Positions 45,188 to 52,984 of a stretch of 64,000 bases of DNA are shown here, piece after piece (position 1 is the stretch's first letter; each line of letters begins with the position of its first letter). The notes below the pieces were generated by a model. It saw only the letters and a program-made list of their open reading frames with translations. It was not told the DNA's origin and made no database searches. The DNA is from Chromatiaceae bacterium (lineage in GTDB: Bacteria > Pseudomonadota > Gammaproteobacteria > Chromatiales > Chromatiaceae), in the NCBI GenBank assembly GCA_024235175.1, contig JACKMX010000006.1, forward strand, positions 176,501 to 240,500, read 5' to 3'. Position numbers and translations under genes: made by a program.

Positions 45188-45430
45188 TTACCCGGATGCG
45201 GTCTGTTGCTGCTTGATCAGCGCCTCCAGCATCTCGGTAATAAACTTCTGCTTGGCTCTGGGCATGGAGCCGATCTGTTCCATCTGTCGTTGCAGCACGG
45301 AAGCCGGGCCGCGCTTGGCCGGTAACTTCTCCATGCCGATCAGTTCTTCCAGCGATACCGCAAACAACCGCGCCAGGGTCGGCAGCAGGGAAGCGGGTAT
45401 CTTCCGCGAACCAGAAAAGGTGACGGAGGG
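45188..45430 (-). pseudogene. Truncated XRE regulator (C-terminal remnant)
   Basis: Read on the minus strand, SRKIPASLLPTLARLFAVSL then EELIGMEK and MPRAKQKFITEMLEALIKQQ form the C-terminal half of an XRE-type regulator, in one frame to a TAA. The N-terminal DNA-recognition half is missing upstream. It follows the ParE gene at 45467. Confidence 0.65.
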
Positions 45431-45466
45431 AATAAATTGTATACAGTCTTTGGTAGATCGGAGGAA

Positions 45467-45763
45467 TCAGTCTCGACTGATATCATCGACCTTCAGATCC
45501 CGACTTTTATGCACCACGGCCAATACGAAGATACCTCGTTCCTTGATCTCGTAGATAATCCGGTAGGAGTAGAGGGACAGTTCTCTCACCTGATCATCGT
45601 TGAGTTCCGGAATCTTTTTTCCGCGCTTGGGCAGTTGCTCCAGATTATCGGTTTTCTCGCGGATATCCTGGACGACCTTCTTGGCATAGTGTCGGGAGTC
45701 GTGAGCGATAAAATCATGGATGGAACGCAGATCGGCCTTGGCCGGTTGCGTCCAGATCACCAT
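45467..45763 (-). CDS. ParE/RelE-family toxin
   Basis: A 98-aa toxin of the RelE/ParE superfamily: MVIWTQPAKADLRSIHDFIA at the start, VRELSLYSYRIIYEIKE and FVLAVVHKSRDL near the end. ParE-type toxins inhibit gyrase, and RelE types cleave mRNA; family sequence favours ParE. It overlaps its antitoxin gene by 7 bases, and both are read from the minus strand. Confidence 0.88.
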   Translation of the reverse strand: MVIWTQPAKADLRSIHDFIAHDSRHYAKKVVQDIREKTDNLEQLPKRGKKIPELNDDQVRELSLYSYRIIYEIKERGIFVLAVVHKSRDLKVDDISRD

Positions 45764-45936
45764 GAATCGATTTCCCGCTTCAACTCCTCGCTGGTGACGG
45801 TCTGACCCTGTTCTATGGCCTCTTGCCCTTTTCTGATCTTATCCAGCACGTAGAGCCGGTACATAATCTCGTCCATATCGGTGTCGTCGGGCAGCTTACC
45901 GATGGTCTCCAGTGCTTCTTGTTTCGCTGCGTGCAT
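45757..45936 (-). CDS. Small antitoxin (PaaA-like)
   Basis: A 59-aa acidic antitoxin (MHAAKQEALETIGKLPDDTD, VLDKIRKGQEAIEQGQTVTS). The ATG at 45936 has ggag upstream. Its small size and its position between an XRE gene and a ParE gene match the paaR-paaA-parE layout. Confidence 0.75.
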   Translation of the reverse strand: MHAAKQEALETIGKLPDDTDMDEIMYRLYVLDKIRKGQEAIEQGQTVTSEELKREIDSW

Positions 45937-45958
45937 AGTGGTTCTCCAATAATGGATT

Positions 45959-46375
45959 TTAGCGGCTGGCTGCGGCCTGGTCGTCCAATGAGACAAGAGT
46001 CGTCTGCATCTGCCGTTTGGCGATCATGGCGTCGATGAGGCTGATCACAGTCTCTTGATCCGCTCCGTCGAAATCCTCTACCGCTTTGAATCGTTTGTAC
46101 AGCCGCGTATTGCCCAGCGGCATTTCTTCAGCAGGATTGCCGGTGAGTAGAAAATCCACGGTGGTGCCCATGGCATCGGCCAGCTTAATCAACATTTCCG
46201 CCGGTGGCAGGTTCAGGCCGCTCTCATACTTATTGAGCTGCTGAAAGCGGATCTCCACTTTAGCAGTCAACTCTTATTGCGACCAACATTTCTGCTTACG
46301 CAGGTTCTTCAGCCGCACCCCAAATGCTTTACGAAAGTCTTCGTTCTGCATGGTGAGCAATAAATCCAGATTCAT
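45959..46375 (-). pseudogene. XRE regulator gene broken by a nonsense codon
   Basis: Read from ATG 46375 (ggagg upstream) the frame runs MNLDLLLTMQNEDFRKAFGV then RLKNLRKQKCWSQ, hits TAA at 46274-46276, and continues in the same frame with ELTAKVEIRFQQLNKYESG and NLPPAEMLIKLADAMGTTVD to the natural stop. A single base change accounts for the break. Without it this would be a full XRE repressor, the PaaR-like member of the module. A TTG at 46270 might restart translation but would lack the first helices. Confidence 0.8.
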
Positions 46376-46492
46376 ATGACGACCTCCAAAGTATATGGGC
46401 ATACTCCAAAAAAAATAAAAAGGGGACGCATTTATTTTGCTGTTTTGATAGCGACCTTCCCACCCAAGCCACGCATTCGTGGGGCTTGTTGC

Positions 46493-46804
46493 TTATCCCA
46501 CATCCCAAGGCTTCACTTCGTTAGCCGCCAGGTTCCGACTGCCATGGATGATGGTCACGATGAAGACTCGCTCGGGTCGGGTCAGATAGATGATTCGGTA
46601 GCCCTGATAGATCAGCTCCCGCACATCTTCGCGGCCCCCGGCCTCAGGGACGGGTCGGCCGATCTTTGGAAACTCCGCCAGCTTCTCAACTGAGGTGACG
46701 ATCCGCTCGGTAAAGCGCCGGGCGTAGTACGGAGAGTCCTTGGCGATATAGGCTTTCAGATCCCGGATATCGGCTCTGGCCCGTTGCGACCACTCAATCA
46801 CCAC
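46493..46804 (-). CDS. ParE/RelE-family toxin, second module
   Basis: A 103-aa toxin paralogue: MVIEWSQRARADIRDLKAYI, then VRELIYQGYRIIYLTRPERV and FIVTIIHGSRNL. It overlaps its antitoxin gene by 11 bases. It is clearly related to the toxin at 45467 in sequence and arrangement. Confidence 0.9.
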   Translation of the reverse strand: MVIEWSQRARADIRDLKAYIAKDSPYYARRFTERIVTSVEKLAEFPKIGRPVPEAGGREDVRELIYQGYRIIYLTRPERVFIVTIIHGSRNLAANEVKPWDVG

Positions 46805-46979
46805 GGCCCAGCAACTCGGCCTTGATCTCTTCGTGGGGGATGGTGCGGCCAGCCTCGATATCGGCCAGGCCCTCCTCGAGCTTCTGCTTCACGTACAGCT
46901 CGTACATAATGTCGTCCCAGGTGGCTTGTTCCGGCAAGTGCTCGATGATCTGCCGGGCGGCGTCTTTGGCGCTTGGCAT
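46794..46979 (-). CDS. Small antitoxin, second module
   Basis: A 61-aa antitoxin (MPSAKDAARQIIEHLPEQAT, LADIEAGRTIPHEEIKAELL). The ATG at 46979 has ggag eight bases upstream and is preferred over 46997. The IPHEEI segment is typical of antitoxins that cap ParE toxins. Confidence 0.78.
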   Translation of the reverse strand: MPSAKDAARQIIEHLPEQATWDDIMYELYVKQKLEEGLADIEAGRTIPHEEIKAELLGRGD

Positions 46980-47068
46980 GTTTCTGTTCTCCGTCATGGT
47001 CTCTTTTAGCTGCTGGCTGTGTTTGGGATTTGGTGCTGAATAATCAGGCCCAGTGTAGATTAATAGGG

Positions 47069-47131
47069 TCACCCTGCCTGTTGATTCACCGTCTCCAGCA
47101 TTTCCATCACAAACTTCTGTTTTGTGCGTGG
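47069..47131 (-). pseudogene. XRE regulator remnant, C-terminal end, second module
   Basis: The minus-strand frame PRTKQKFVMEMLETVNQQAG ends at a TGA and matches the tail of the remnant at 45188 (PRAKQKFITEMLEA). It is cut off exactly where a REP copy begins at 47132. Confidence 0.6.
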
Positions 47132-47397
47132 CAGCGAGTAGCCCGGATGAAGTGAAACGTAATCCGGGATGAACTCCTCCAATGGTCAACTACCGCCGAA
47201 GCCAAACTCCGGGAGGCACATATTTCTTCACCGTCAAGCTACGCGATCGCTCCGCTAGTCATCTTATAACGCAGATTCACCATCTACGGAATTGCATCCG
47301 TGAAGTTAAGCAACAACGTCCATTCAAAATCATTGCGCTTGTGGTGGGTTTGAAGAATGATCCCGGATTACGTTTCACTTCATCCGGGCTACTCGCT
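47132..47397. mobile_element. Internally deleted REP/RAYT element (MITE-like)
   Basis: A REP copy (47132-47174) and an inverted REP copy (47360-47397) flank a RAYT gene that keeps only its N-terminal part. The arrangement REP - transposase remnant - inverted REP fits a non-autonomous derivative. It interrupts an XRE gene whose pieces lie on both sides. Confidence 0.75.
47182..47358 (+). pseudogene. REP-associated tyrosine transposase (RAYT), truncated
   Basis: MVNYRRSQTPGGTYFFTVKL is a clear Y1-transposase start, and the frame runs on to RPFKIIALVVG. The next part, where the HUH histidine pair and the catalytic Tyr belong, is missing; the frame jumps to LKNDPG and into the inverted REP. It cannot be an active transposase. 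Confidence 0.8.
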
Positions 47398-47495
47398 CTC
47401 ATGAATCGGTGCATGGAGAAACGATTGAATAGTTCAAAAGCATGAGTCTCATCAGATACTTAGAAGTTGCGAAACTAACAAGATATGAGAGGGGA

Positions 47496-47535
47496 CTCAT
47501 ACTTATTGAGCTGCTGAAAGCGGATCTCACTTTAG
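47496..47535 (-). pseudogene. XRE regulator remnant, middle part, second module
   Basis: The 40 bases here match 46223-46264 of the other XRE gene (the IRFQQLNKYES region) but lack one base, shifting the frame. Together with 47069-47131 it represents one XRE gene split by the REP/RAYT element and neighbouring sequence. Confidence 0.6.
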
Positions 47536-47729
47536 CCCTGGGATAGAAGAGTCCTGCCAGCTGGTTGTCAGCCAGTTCATCCAGCAGCGTCCAGGTTTGG
47601 AAGTAGCCAATTGCGGCCAGAGATATATTTACGGCATTTTCCGGAAGAAATGACCTGAATCGGCAGGTCGACTGCTCGATAATTACCGTTAAACAAGCAC
47701 CATTCGGCCCAGACCCCCATTTAATTCTC

Positions 47730-49139
47730 ATGAACTACACTTGGGCTATGCTGCGCCTCGCCCTATATTTTCTGCTGGTAAGCTGGTCTGTGGTTGCATT
47801 CTGCTCGGATGTCCGGGAGGGAGCGCCGGACGGAACAGTTCCTGCTCCTGTCACACCTTCCGTGCTCCCGGTAGCCCTGACCCTGAACAGTGCGCGCATC
47901 CAGCAGGCGGTCCGGGAGACTTTGGGGGCAGAGGTTAAACGGGGGGTTGCGGAAGGCACCCTGTACGACGGTGCCGTCAGCTACAGCTTGAACTGGAGTG
48001 TGGATATGTCACGCAACAGCGTCAGCTTCAGCAACTCCGGTGGGCGTGTGCTGATGGAACTGGGTGCAACGCTGAATCTTTCACCGAACTTTTCGCTCAG
48101 GAAAGGGGCGGAGACCATTTATGCGGGCAGCGGATGTGGGAGGACGAATGTCAGCCTGCTGTTTTCAGTGGCGCTCACAGCGCATGACGGAGCGCTGATC
48201 TCCACCCGGCAACCGGTTAAAGTTTCTTTTGCACAAGGCTACATCTGCGTCTACGACCGCAATATTCTGGGAGATGTCCGTAACTGGTTCACCAGGGACA
48301 CCAAGAAACAGATAGATGTAGTACCGCTGATGGCTTCGGGGATCAAGGCCAAAGTGGACTCTCTTGGCGCTCAGCTTGCAACTTCTGTTTCCACGCTGAC
48401 TGCAGGCGATTCGCTGCTGCGGCACCTGAATCAGCATCTGTTCCAACCCTGGCAGATCTCGCAGAACCTCTGGCTGTGGGCGAAAGTGCAGGATCTTGAC
48501 ATCGGCGCGCTGACCGTCTCGAAAGGGAACCTGAGCCTTTCGGGTAAAATGGTGGCACTGCCGCGTTTTGCTTTCGGCAGCGGTTTGCCCAAGCTGGTTG
48601 ATGGGCCGACCGGCCCTTCATCAACGTCGGGCGACAGGTTTTACATCCCATTTGACCTGCTCATACCCAGAGATCCAATGGCTGTAAACCAGCCTGAATC
48701 GATCGAGATGAGCAAGCCTGGCTATAGATTTCGCGCGGTGAACAGTGCCCCCGGTATTGCCGCGTTGCAGCGTTATCAGGCAGATCTGGAAGAGGATGTG
48801 GTGCTGCTTCAGGGCGGCGGGACGCACAGCGCCGGTGAGCGCATTCCTATGGAAGGGCCGATCAACGCTGTGTTGAAGGAGATAGTCGATTGGCTGGAAA
48901 CAAACAGCGGTGTGCGCGCTGCAACCGCATCGAGCCTAGACCGATTGCTGAGGGAAGTGCGCCGGGTGGCATCGTTGGTGGCGCATTTCCAGCGACCGAG
49001 AACTATCCCACTCGGCGCAATGGGCGGTCTGACGTTGAGTGATCTGAGTGCAGACCTGCAGTGGGTCTCCCTTGAGCCGAATAACATACGTGCCGGGGTA
49101 ATGCTCAATGGCCGGGCAACACTGAATATCGAGTTTTAG
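47730..49139 (+). CDS. Exported DUF4403-like protein
   Basis: A 469-aa protein with a signal peptide (MLRLALYFLLVSWSVVAFCS, from the second Met) followed by beta-rich sequence with repeated SLSGKMVALPRF-type strands. Length and pattern resemble DUF4403, a family with a lipid-binding BPI-like fold; this assignment is tentative. No good ribosome site precedes ATG 47730 or 47748. It is convergent with the TIR gene, the stops being 10 bases apart. Confidence 0.6.
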   Translation: MNYTWAMLRLALYFLLVSWSVVAFCSDVREGAPDGTVPAPVTPSVLPVALTLNSARIQQAVRETLGAEVKRGVAEGTLYDGAVSYSLNWSVDMSRNSVSFSNSGGRVLMELGATLNLSPNFSLRKGAETIYAGSGCGRTNVSLLFSVALTAHDGALISTRQPVKVSFAQGYICVYDRNILGDVRNWFTRDTKKQIDVVPLMASGIKAKVDSLGAQLATSVSTLTAGDSLLRHLNQHLFQPWQISQNLWLWAKVQDLDIGALTVSKGNLSLSGKMVALPRFAFGSGLPKLVDGPTGPSSTSGDRFYIPFDLLIPRDPMAVNQPESIEMSKPGYRFRAVNSAPGIAALQRYQADLEEDVVLLQGGGTHSAGERIPMEGPINAVLKEIVDWLETNSGVRAATASSLDRLLREVRRVASLVAHFQRPRTIPLGAMGGLTLSDLSADLQWVSLEPNNIRAGVMLNGRATLNIEF

Positions 49140-49149
49140 CGAACTGAGT

Positions 49150-49923
49150 TCAACCCTGGTCGCATTTAAAATCCGAGGGGCGCGGCAGTTTTGCCAGATC
49201 CTCGGCTACTCCTGCGATCAATTTGCCGAACTGGGTGGTGCGAAAACTGTCAATCAGCGCCCAGCCCCGGTCCAGTTGCGAAATGATGGTGTTGCAGGTG
49301 TTCTCGATTTGGATGGCACGCTGTTCCGCCACCACGAAGAGAGCCGTAGCGGCAACGAAAAGCAGTGCAAACACGCCCACCCCGGCCATCGCCGCCCTAA
49401 GCCGCAGACTCTCCAGGCGCGTCGCCCGAAAGCTCTTCACCAGTGACTGCAATGTAGCCTCATCGGGCGATCCGTCCGGATCGTCCTTCCGCTCCTCGAT
49501 ATAGATACGGTCGGCCAGCATCCGTTTTAACGGATTTTCTGGGGCTGCCTCTGTCAGAGTCGCGTTGATATCGACTGCAATGGGTGTTTTACCCGCTGCC
49601 AGCGATGCTTCAACCTCTTTGGATACCCACACGGAGTCGAGTGCGGCGGGTCGCACGACAACCACCAGTTTCCGGCTCATGCCGATGCGCCTTCGGGTGG
49701 CCTGATTGAGCTCTTCGCCCGCGGTATACTCGTGGTGGTCCAGGAAAACCTTGTATCCGATCGACTGGAGCCGCTCGGACAGTTCGAGTGTGTAGTTACC
49801 CCCATCGGCATGAGCGTAGGAGATAAAAAAATCGTAGCCAAAGAAGAGATCGAGCACTCCCCGGGCACGTGCGCCCAATCCCTTACCTAGCAAATCCGGA
49901 GTCATCGCCGGCTCGGATGGCAT
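49150..49923 (-). CDS. Membrane-anchored TIR-domain protein
   Basis: A 257-aa protein. Residues about 28-145 form a TIR domain: FFISYAHAD (box 1), YKVFLDHHEYTAGEELN and SVWVSKEVEASL, whose Glu (about E103) is in the position of the catalytic Glu of TIR NADases. A basic linker leads to a single membrane helix (residues about 179-199) and a C-terminal region of about 55 residues. The ATG at 49923 has aggag upstream. It lies 32 bases downstream of two cytochrome genes. NAD hydrolysis, signalling or defence are possible; none is shown. Confidence 0.82.
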   Translation of the reverse strand: MPSEPAMTPDLLGKGLGARARGVLDLFFGYDFFISYAHADGGNYTLELSERLQSIGYKVFLDHHEYTAGEELNQATRRRIGMSRKLVVVVRPAALDSVWVSKEVEASLAAGKTPIAVDINATLTEAAPENPLKRMLADRIYIEERKDDPDGSPDEATLQSLVKSFRATRLESLRLRAAMAGVGVFALLFVAATALFVVAEQRAIQIENTCNTIISQLDRGWALIDSFRTTQFGKLIAGVAEDLAKLPRPSDFKCDQG

Positions 49924-49955
49924 ATCGGCACTCCTTGTCAACTTGGCGGCAGGCG

Positions 49956-50387
49956 CTAATGCACACGATAGCCTGAATGACAGGCAACGCACTGCTGCAT
50001 GACCTCTGACAGCGCCCCGAAGGCTTCAGCCAGTCCGCCTTCCACTGCTGCATCTTTTGCCTTTATCGCGAAACGGCTTGCAGCACGATGCATGGCGGTT
50101 CCCAGGGTGCGCATGGGTTCCGGCATAAACGGAGCCATGTGGGCTGCACCGTGGCTTGTCATCGACGTCATGCCGAGACGGGATTCCGCCGTCTCCGCAG
50201 CCGTATCATATTCACCCGCCGCCAGATTGCGGGTAATGATCTCCAGTGCCAGCAAATGATCACGCATATTGGACAACATATGCTCACGCATCAATTCAGG
50301 CAGCTGTACCTGCTCTCTTTCATCTTTTGCCGCCGCAGATATAGAAAAGCCAAGCACTAACAAACCAATGATTAGTTTACGAAGCAC
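49956..50387 (-). CDS. Periplasmic cytochrome c'-like protein
   Basis: A 143-aa protein with a signal peptide (MLRKLIIGLLVLGFSISAAA) and a single C-terminal heme-binding motif in QQCVACHSGYRVH. The helical body with a C-terminal CxxCH is the plan of cytochrome c' and c-556 proteins. It probably binds one heme in the periplasm, in electron transfer or NO binding. The stop codon is 32 bases before the TIR gene. Confidence 0.8.
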   Translation of the reverse strand: MLRKLIIGLLVLGFSISAAAKDEREQVQLPELMREHMLSNMRDHLLALEIITRNLAAGEYDTAAETAESRLGMTSMTSHGAAHMAPFMPEPMRTLGTAMHRAASRFAIKAKDAAVEGGLAEAFGALSEVMQQCVACHSGYRVH

Positions 50388-50447
50388 CGATTTATCCCTC
50401 TTCTGACCAGCCTGAAAAGTTCATCCGGCAACAGGGATTCACCTGCT

Positions 50448-50930
50448 TCAACCCCTGTTTCTCTCTTGCCAGATCGTATAAACATTATCCGTCCAATGGG
50501 ACTGCACCCAAGCCAACACAGCATCGATCTGCTCTGAATTCAGCTTCTCACCAAAGGCCGGCATTGTGCCGCCAAGCCGCGCACCACCCAGCGCGACGAC
50601 TCTTCGCAAAACTGAAAGCGAATGGTGCCAGGTATGGGCTGTGCCATTCAGCGGTGGGGGAGGCAGATGGCCCGCAGCATCGGTCTCCTTCCAGTTTGGT
50701 GTACCTGAGGCATCCACCTTGTGGCAAACGGCGCAATGTTCCTGAAACAGCAGGTTGCCTGTTGCCAGCTGCTCCTGGCTGTACCACCGTTTGTAGACTG
50801 GCGTTTCTTGCAGGAGTTCCGGTGAGCGATTTTTCGAAACCGCTTCTGGTGAGGTTGATTCGCTGCACCCGGAAGTTACCAGCAAAATCGTCATGAAAAC
50901 TGCGAGCAATTCCTGGATGCGCCTCTGCAT
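50448..50930 (-). CDS. Cytochrome c lipoprotein
   Basis: A 160-aa protein with a lipoprotein signal (LLAVFMTILLVTSGCSE) and a mono-heme class-I-like cytochrome domain: heme motif CAVCHKVDASGTPNW and axial Met candidate in GGTMPAFGEKLNSEQID, with VLAWVQSHW at the end. The ATG at 50930 begins the signal; upstream codons are not needed. It is probably a membrane-tethered electron carrier, upstream of the cytochrome c'-like gene. Confidence 0.85.
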   Translation of the reverse strand: MQRRIQELLAVFMTILLVTSGCSESTSPEAVSKNRSPELLQETPVYKRWYSQEQLATGNLLFQEHCAVCHKVDASGTPNWKETDAAGHLPPPPLNGTAHTWHHSLSVLRRVVALGGARLGGTMPAFGEKLNSEQIDAVLAWVQSHWTDNVYTIWQERNRG

Positions 50931-51090
50931 ATCCCCGGCTTTTCCGATTGATGGTCTGGTTATAGTTGTCCAGTTTGTCCGGGACTTTACAAAAAAATTC
51001 CTGCCTCTCATATGCCTAAATCCTATCAGGATTCGTCGTTACAATGAGATGGATCGTTGTAAAAAACGCCTCGTTCTAAAATCGTAAGTG

Positions 51091-52917
51091 CTACTCCACC
51101 GTTACCGACTTGGCGAGATTTCTCGGCTGGTCCACATCCGTGCCCTTCAGGATCGCAACATGGTAGGCGAGCAGTTGCAGCGGAATTGTGTAGACAATGG
51201 GTGCCGTGCTGGGGCAGATATCGTCAAGCGTGAGATTCTGGTAGCGATCAAGATCTATTTTTACTTTCTGGTCGCTGAACAGGAACAGCTCCCCATTCCG
51301 CGCCCGCACCTCCTGCAGGTTGGAGAGAACCTTCTCCAGTAGTGGGTCGTCCGGCAACGCGCAGATAACCGGCATATCCTCGTCAACCAACGCCAGAGGG
51401 CCATGTTTCAGCTCACCTGCAGGATAGGCTTCGGCGTGAATGTAGGAGATCTCCTTCAGCTTGAGCGCACCCTCCATGGCGATTGGATAGAAGGGTCCAC
51501 GGCCCAGAAACAGCGCATGCTGTTTTTCGGCAAAAGCATTGGCCATCTCCTTGACGTTGTCGCTCATCTGCAGCGCCACCTCTATCTGACGGGGGAGGGC
51601 ATGCAGCTCATCCACCAGCCTCTTCTGCTCTGCTGCGGTCTGGCCTCTGCGTCTGGCCAGCGCCAGTGTCACCAGTCGCAGCGCCACTAACTGAGTGGTG
51701 AACGCCTTGGTGGAGGCTACGCCGATCTCCGGTCCCGCCCGGGTCATCAGCGCCACATTGGATTCGCGCACCAGTGAGCTTTCCGGAACGTTACAGACAG
51801 TAAGGCTGCCCAGATAGCCGGCGCTGTTGGATGCCCGCAGCGCTGCCAGGGTATCCGCTGTCTCGCCGGACTGGGAGATGGTTAAAAACAGGGTGCCCGG
51901 AGGTACCACCACCTTGCGGTAACGATACTCGCTTGCCACCTCCACACTGCAGGGGATGCCTGCATCCTCCAACCAGTATCTGGCCACCAGACCTGCATGA
52001 TAGCTGGTGCCGCAGGCAATAATATGAACATTGTTCGTCTGGTCGAACAGCTGTTTCGCTTCATGACCAAAGCTCGCTTCCAGCAATCGCCCTTTGTGAA
52101 TACGCCCCTCCAGGGTTTCGGCAATCACACCCGGCTGTTCATAAATCTCTTTCAGCATATAGTGACTGTAGGGACCCTTGTCAGCAGTCGAGGCGGCAAG
52201 CTGGGAAGCACGTACAGAACGCTCGATCGGATTACCCTCAATATCGTAGACAGTGACACGATCGCGCCTGATTTCAGCTATATCACCCTCTTCCAGAAAC
52301 ATGAAGCTCTGGGTGACTGGCAGCAGCGCGAAGACATCGGATGCGATAAAGTTTTCTTCAATCCCGATGCCGATGACCAGCGGGCTGCCGGCCCGTGCCA
52401 CAACCAGTCGATCAGAATCGTCGGGGCTGGCAACCGCCAGCGCATAGGCGCCGACCAGCCTTGAGATGGTGCCGCGTACCGCTCTCAGTAGATCAGGATC
52501 CTGGTCCAGAAGACTACCCAGCAAGTGAGCGATCACTTCGGTGTCTGTTTCCGAAGAGAACCGGTACCCCTGCCGTGACAGCTCTTCGCGCAATTCACTA
52601 TGATTTTCGATAATGCCATTATGGACGACGGCCACTTTTTCACCGCTCATATGAGGGTGTGCATTGCGCTCCGCCGGCATGCCGTGAGTAGCCCAGCGGG
52701 TATGCGCAATCCCGAGATTGCCGCTGACGGATGCTGTGTCCAGCAGCTGCTGCAAGGCAGCGACTTTGCCTACCGAGCGGATGCGCTGCAAGTGGCCGTT
52801 TTCGTCCCGTATTGCGAGCCCGGCCGAGTCGTAGCCGCGATACTCAAGCCGCCGCAACCCCTCCATCAGGATGGGCATCACTTCACGCTGGGCAATGGCT
52901 CCGACGATTCCACACAT
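51091..52917 (-). CDS. glmS: Glutamine-fructose-6-phosphate aminotransferase GlmS
   Basis: A 608-aa enzyme that makes glucosamine-6-phosphate, the first step to UDP-GlcNAc for peptidoglycan and LPS. The N-terminal Cys nucleophile follows Met in MCGIVGAIAQ. The glutaminase domain (about 1-220) is followed by two SIS domains with CGTSYHAGLVARYWLE and LFLTISQSGETADTLAALR; it ends PRNLAKSVTVE. It is downstream of glmU on the same strand. Confidence 0.98.
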   Translation of the reverse strand: MCGIVGAIAQREVMPILMEGLRRLEYRGYDSAGLAIRDENGHLQRIRSVGKVAALQQLLDTASVSGNLGIAHTRWATHGMPAERNAHPHMSGEKVAVVHNGIIENHSELREELSRQGYRFSSETDTEVIAHLLGSLLDQDPDLLRAVRGTISRLVGAYALAVASPDDSDRLVVARAGSPLVIGIGIEENFIASDVFALLPVTQSFMFLEEGDIAEIRRDRVTVYDIEGNPIERSVRASQLAASTADKGPYSHYMLKEIYEQPGVIAETLEGRIHKGRLLEASFGHEAKQLFDQTNNVHIIACGTSYHAGLVARYWLEDAGIPCSVEVASEYRYRKVVVPPGTLFLTISQSGETADTLAALRASNSAGYLGSLTVCNVPESSLVRESNVALMTRAGPEIGVASTKAFTTQLVALRLVTLALARRRGQTAAEQKRLVDELHALPRQIEVALQMSDNVKEMANAFAEKQHALFLGRGPFYPIAMEGALKLKEISYIHAEAYPAGELKHGPLALVDEDMPVICALPDDPLLEKVLSNLQEVRARNGELFLFSDQKVKIDLDRYQNLTLDDICPSTAPIVYTIPLQLLAYHVAILKGTDVDQPRNLAKSVTVE

Positions 52918-52984
52918 AGTTATTCCTTTTACCTTTCAAATCGAATCGCAATTATCTTCAGAAACGGCAACGGCCAGCCCCCAG

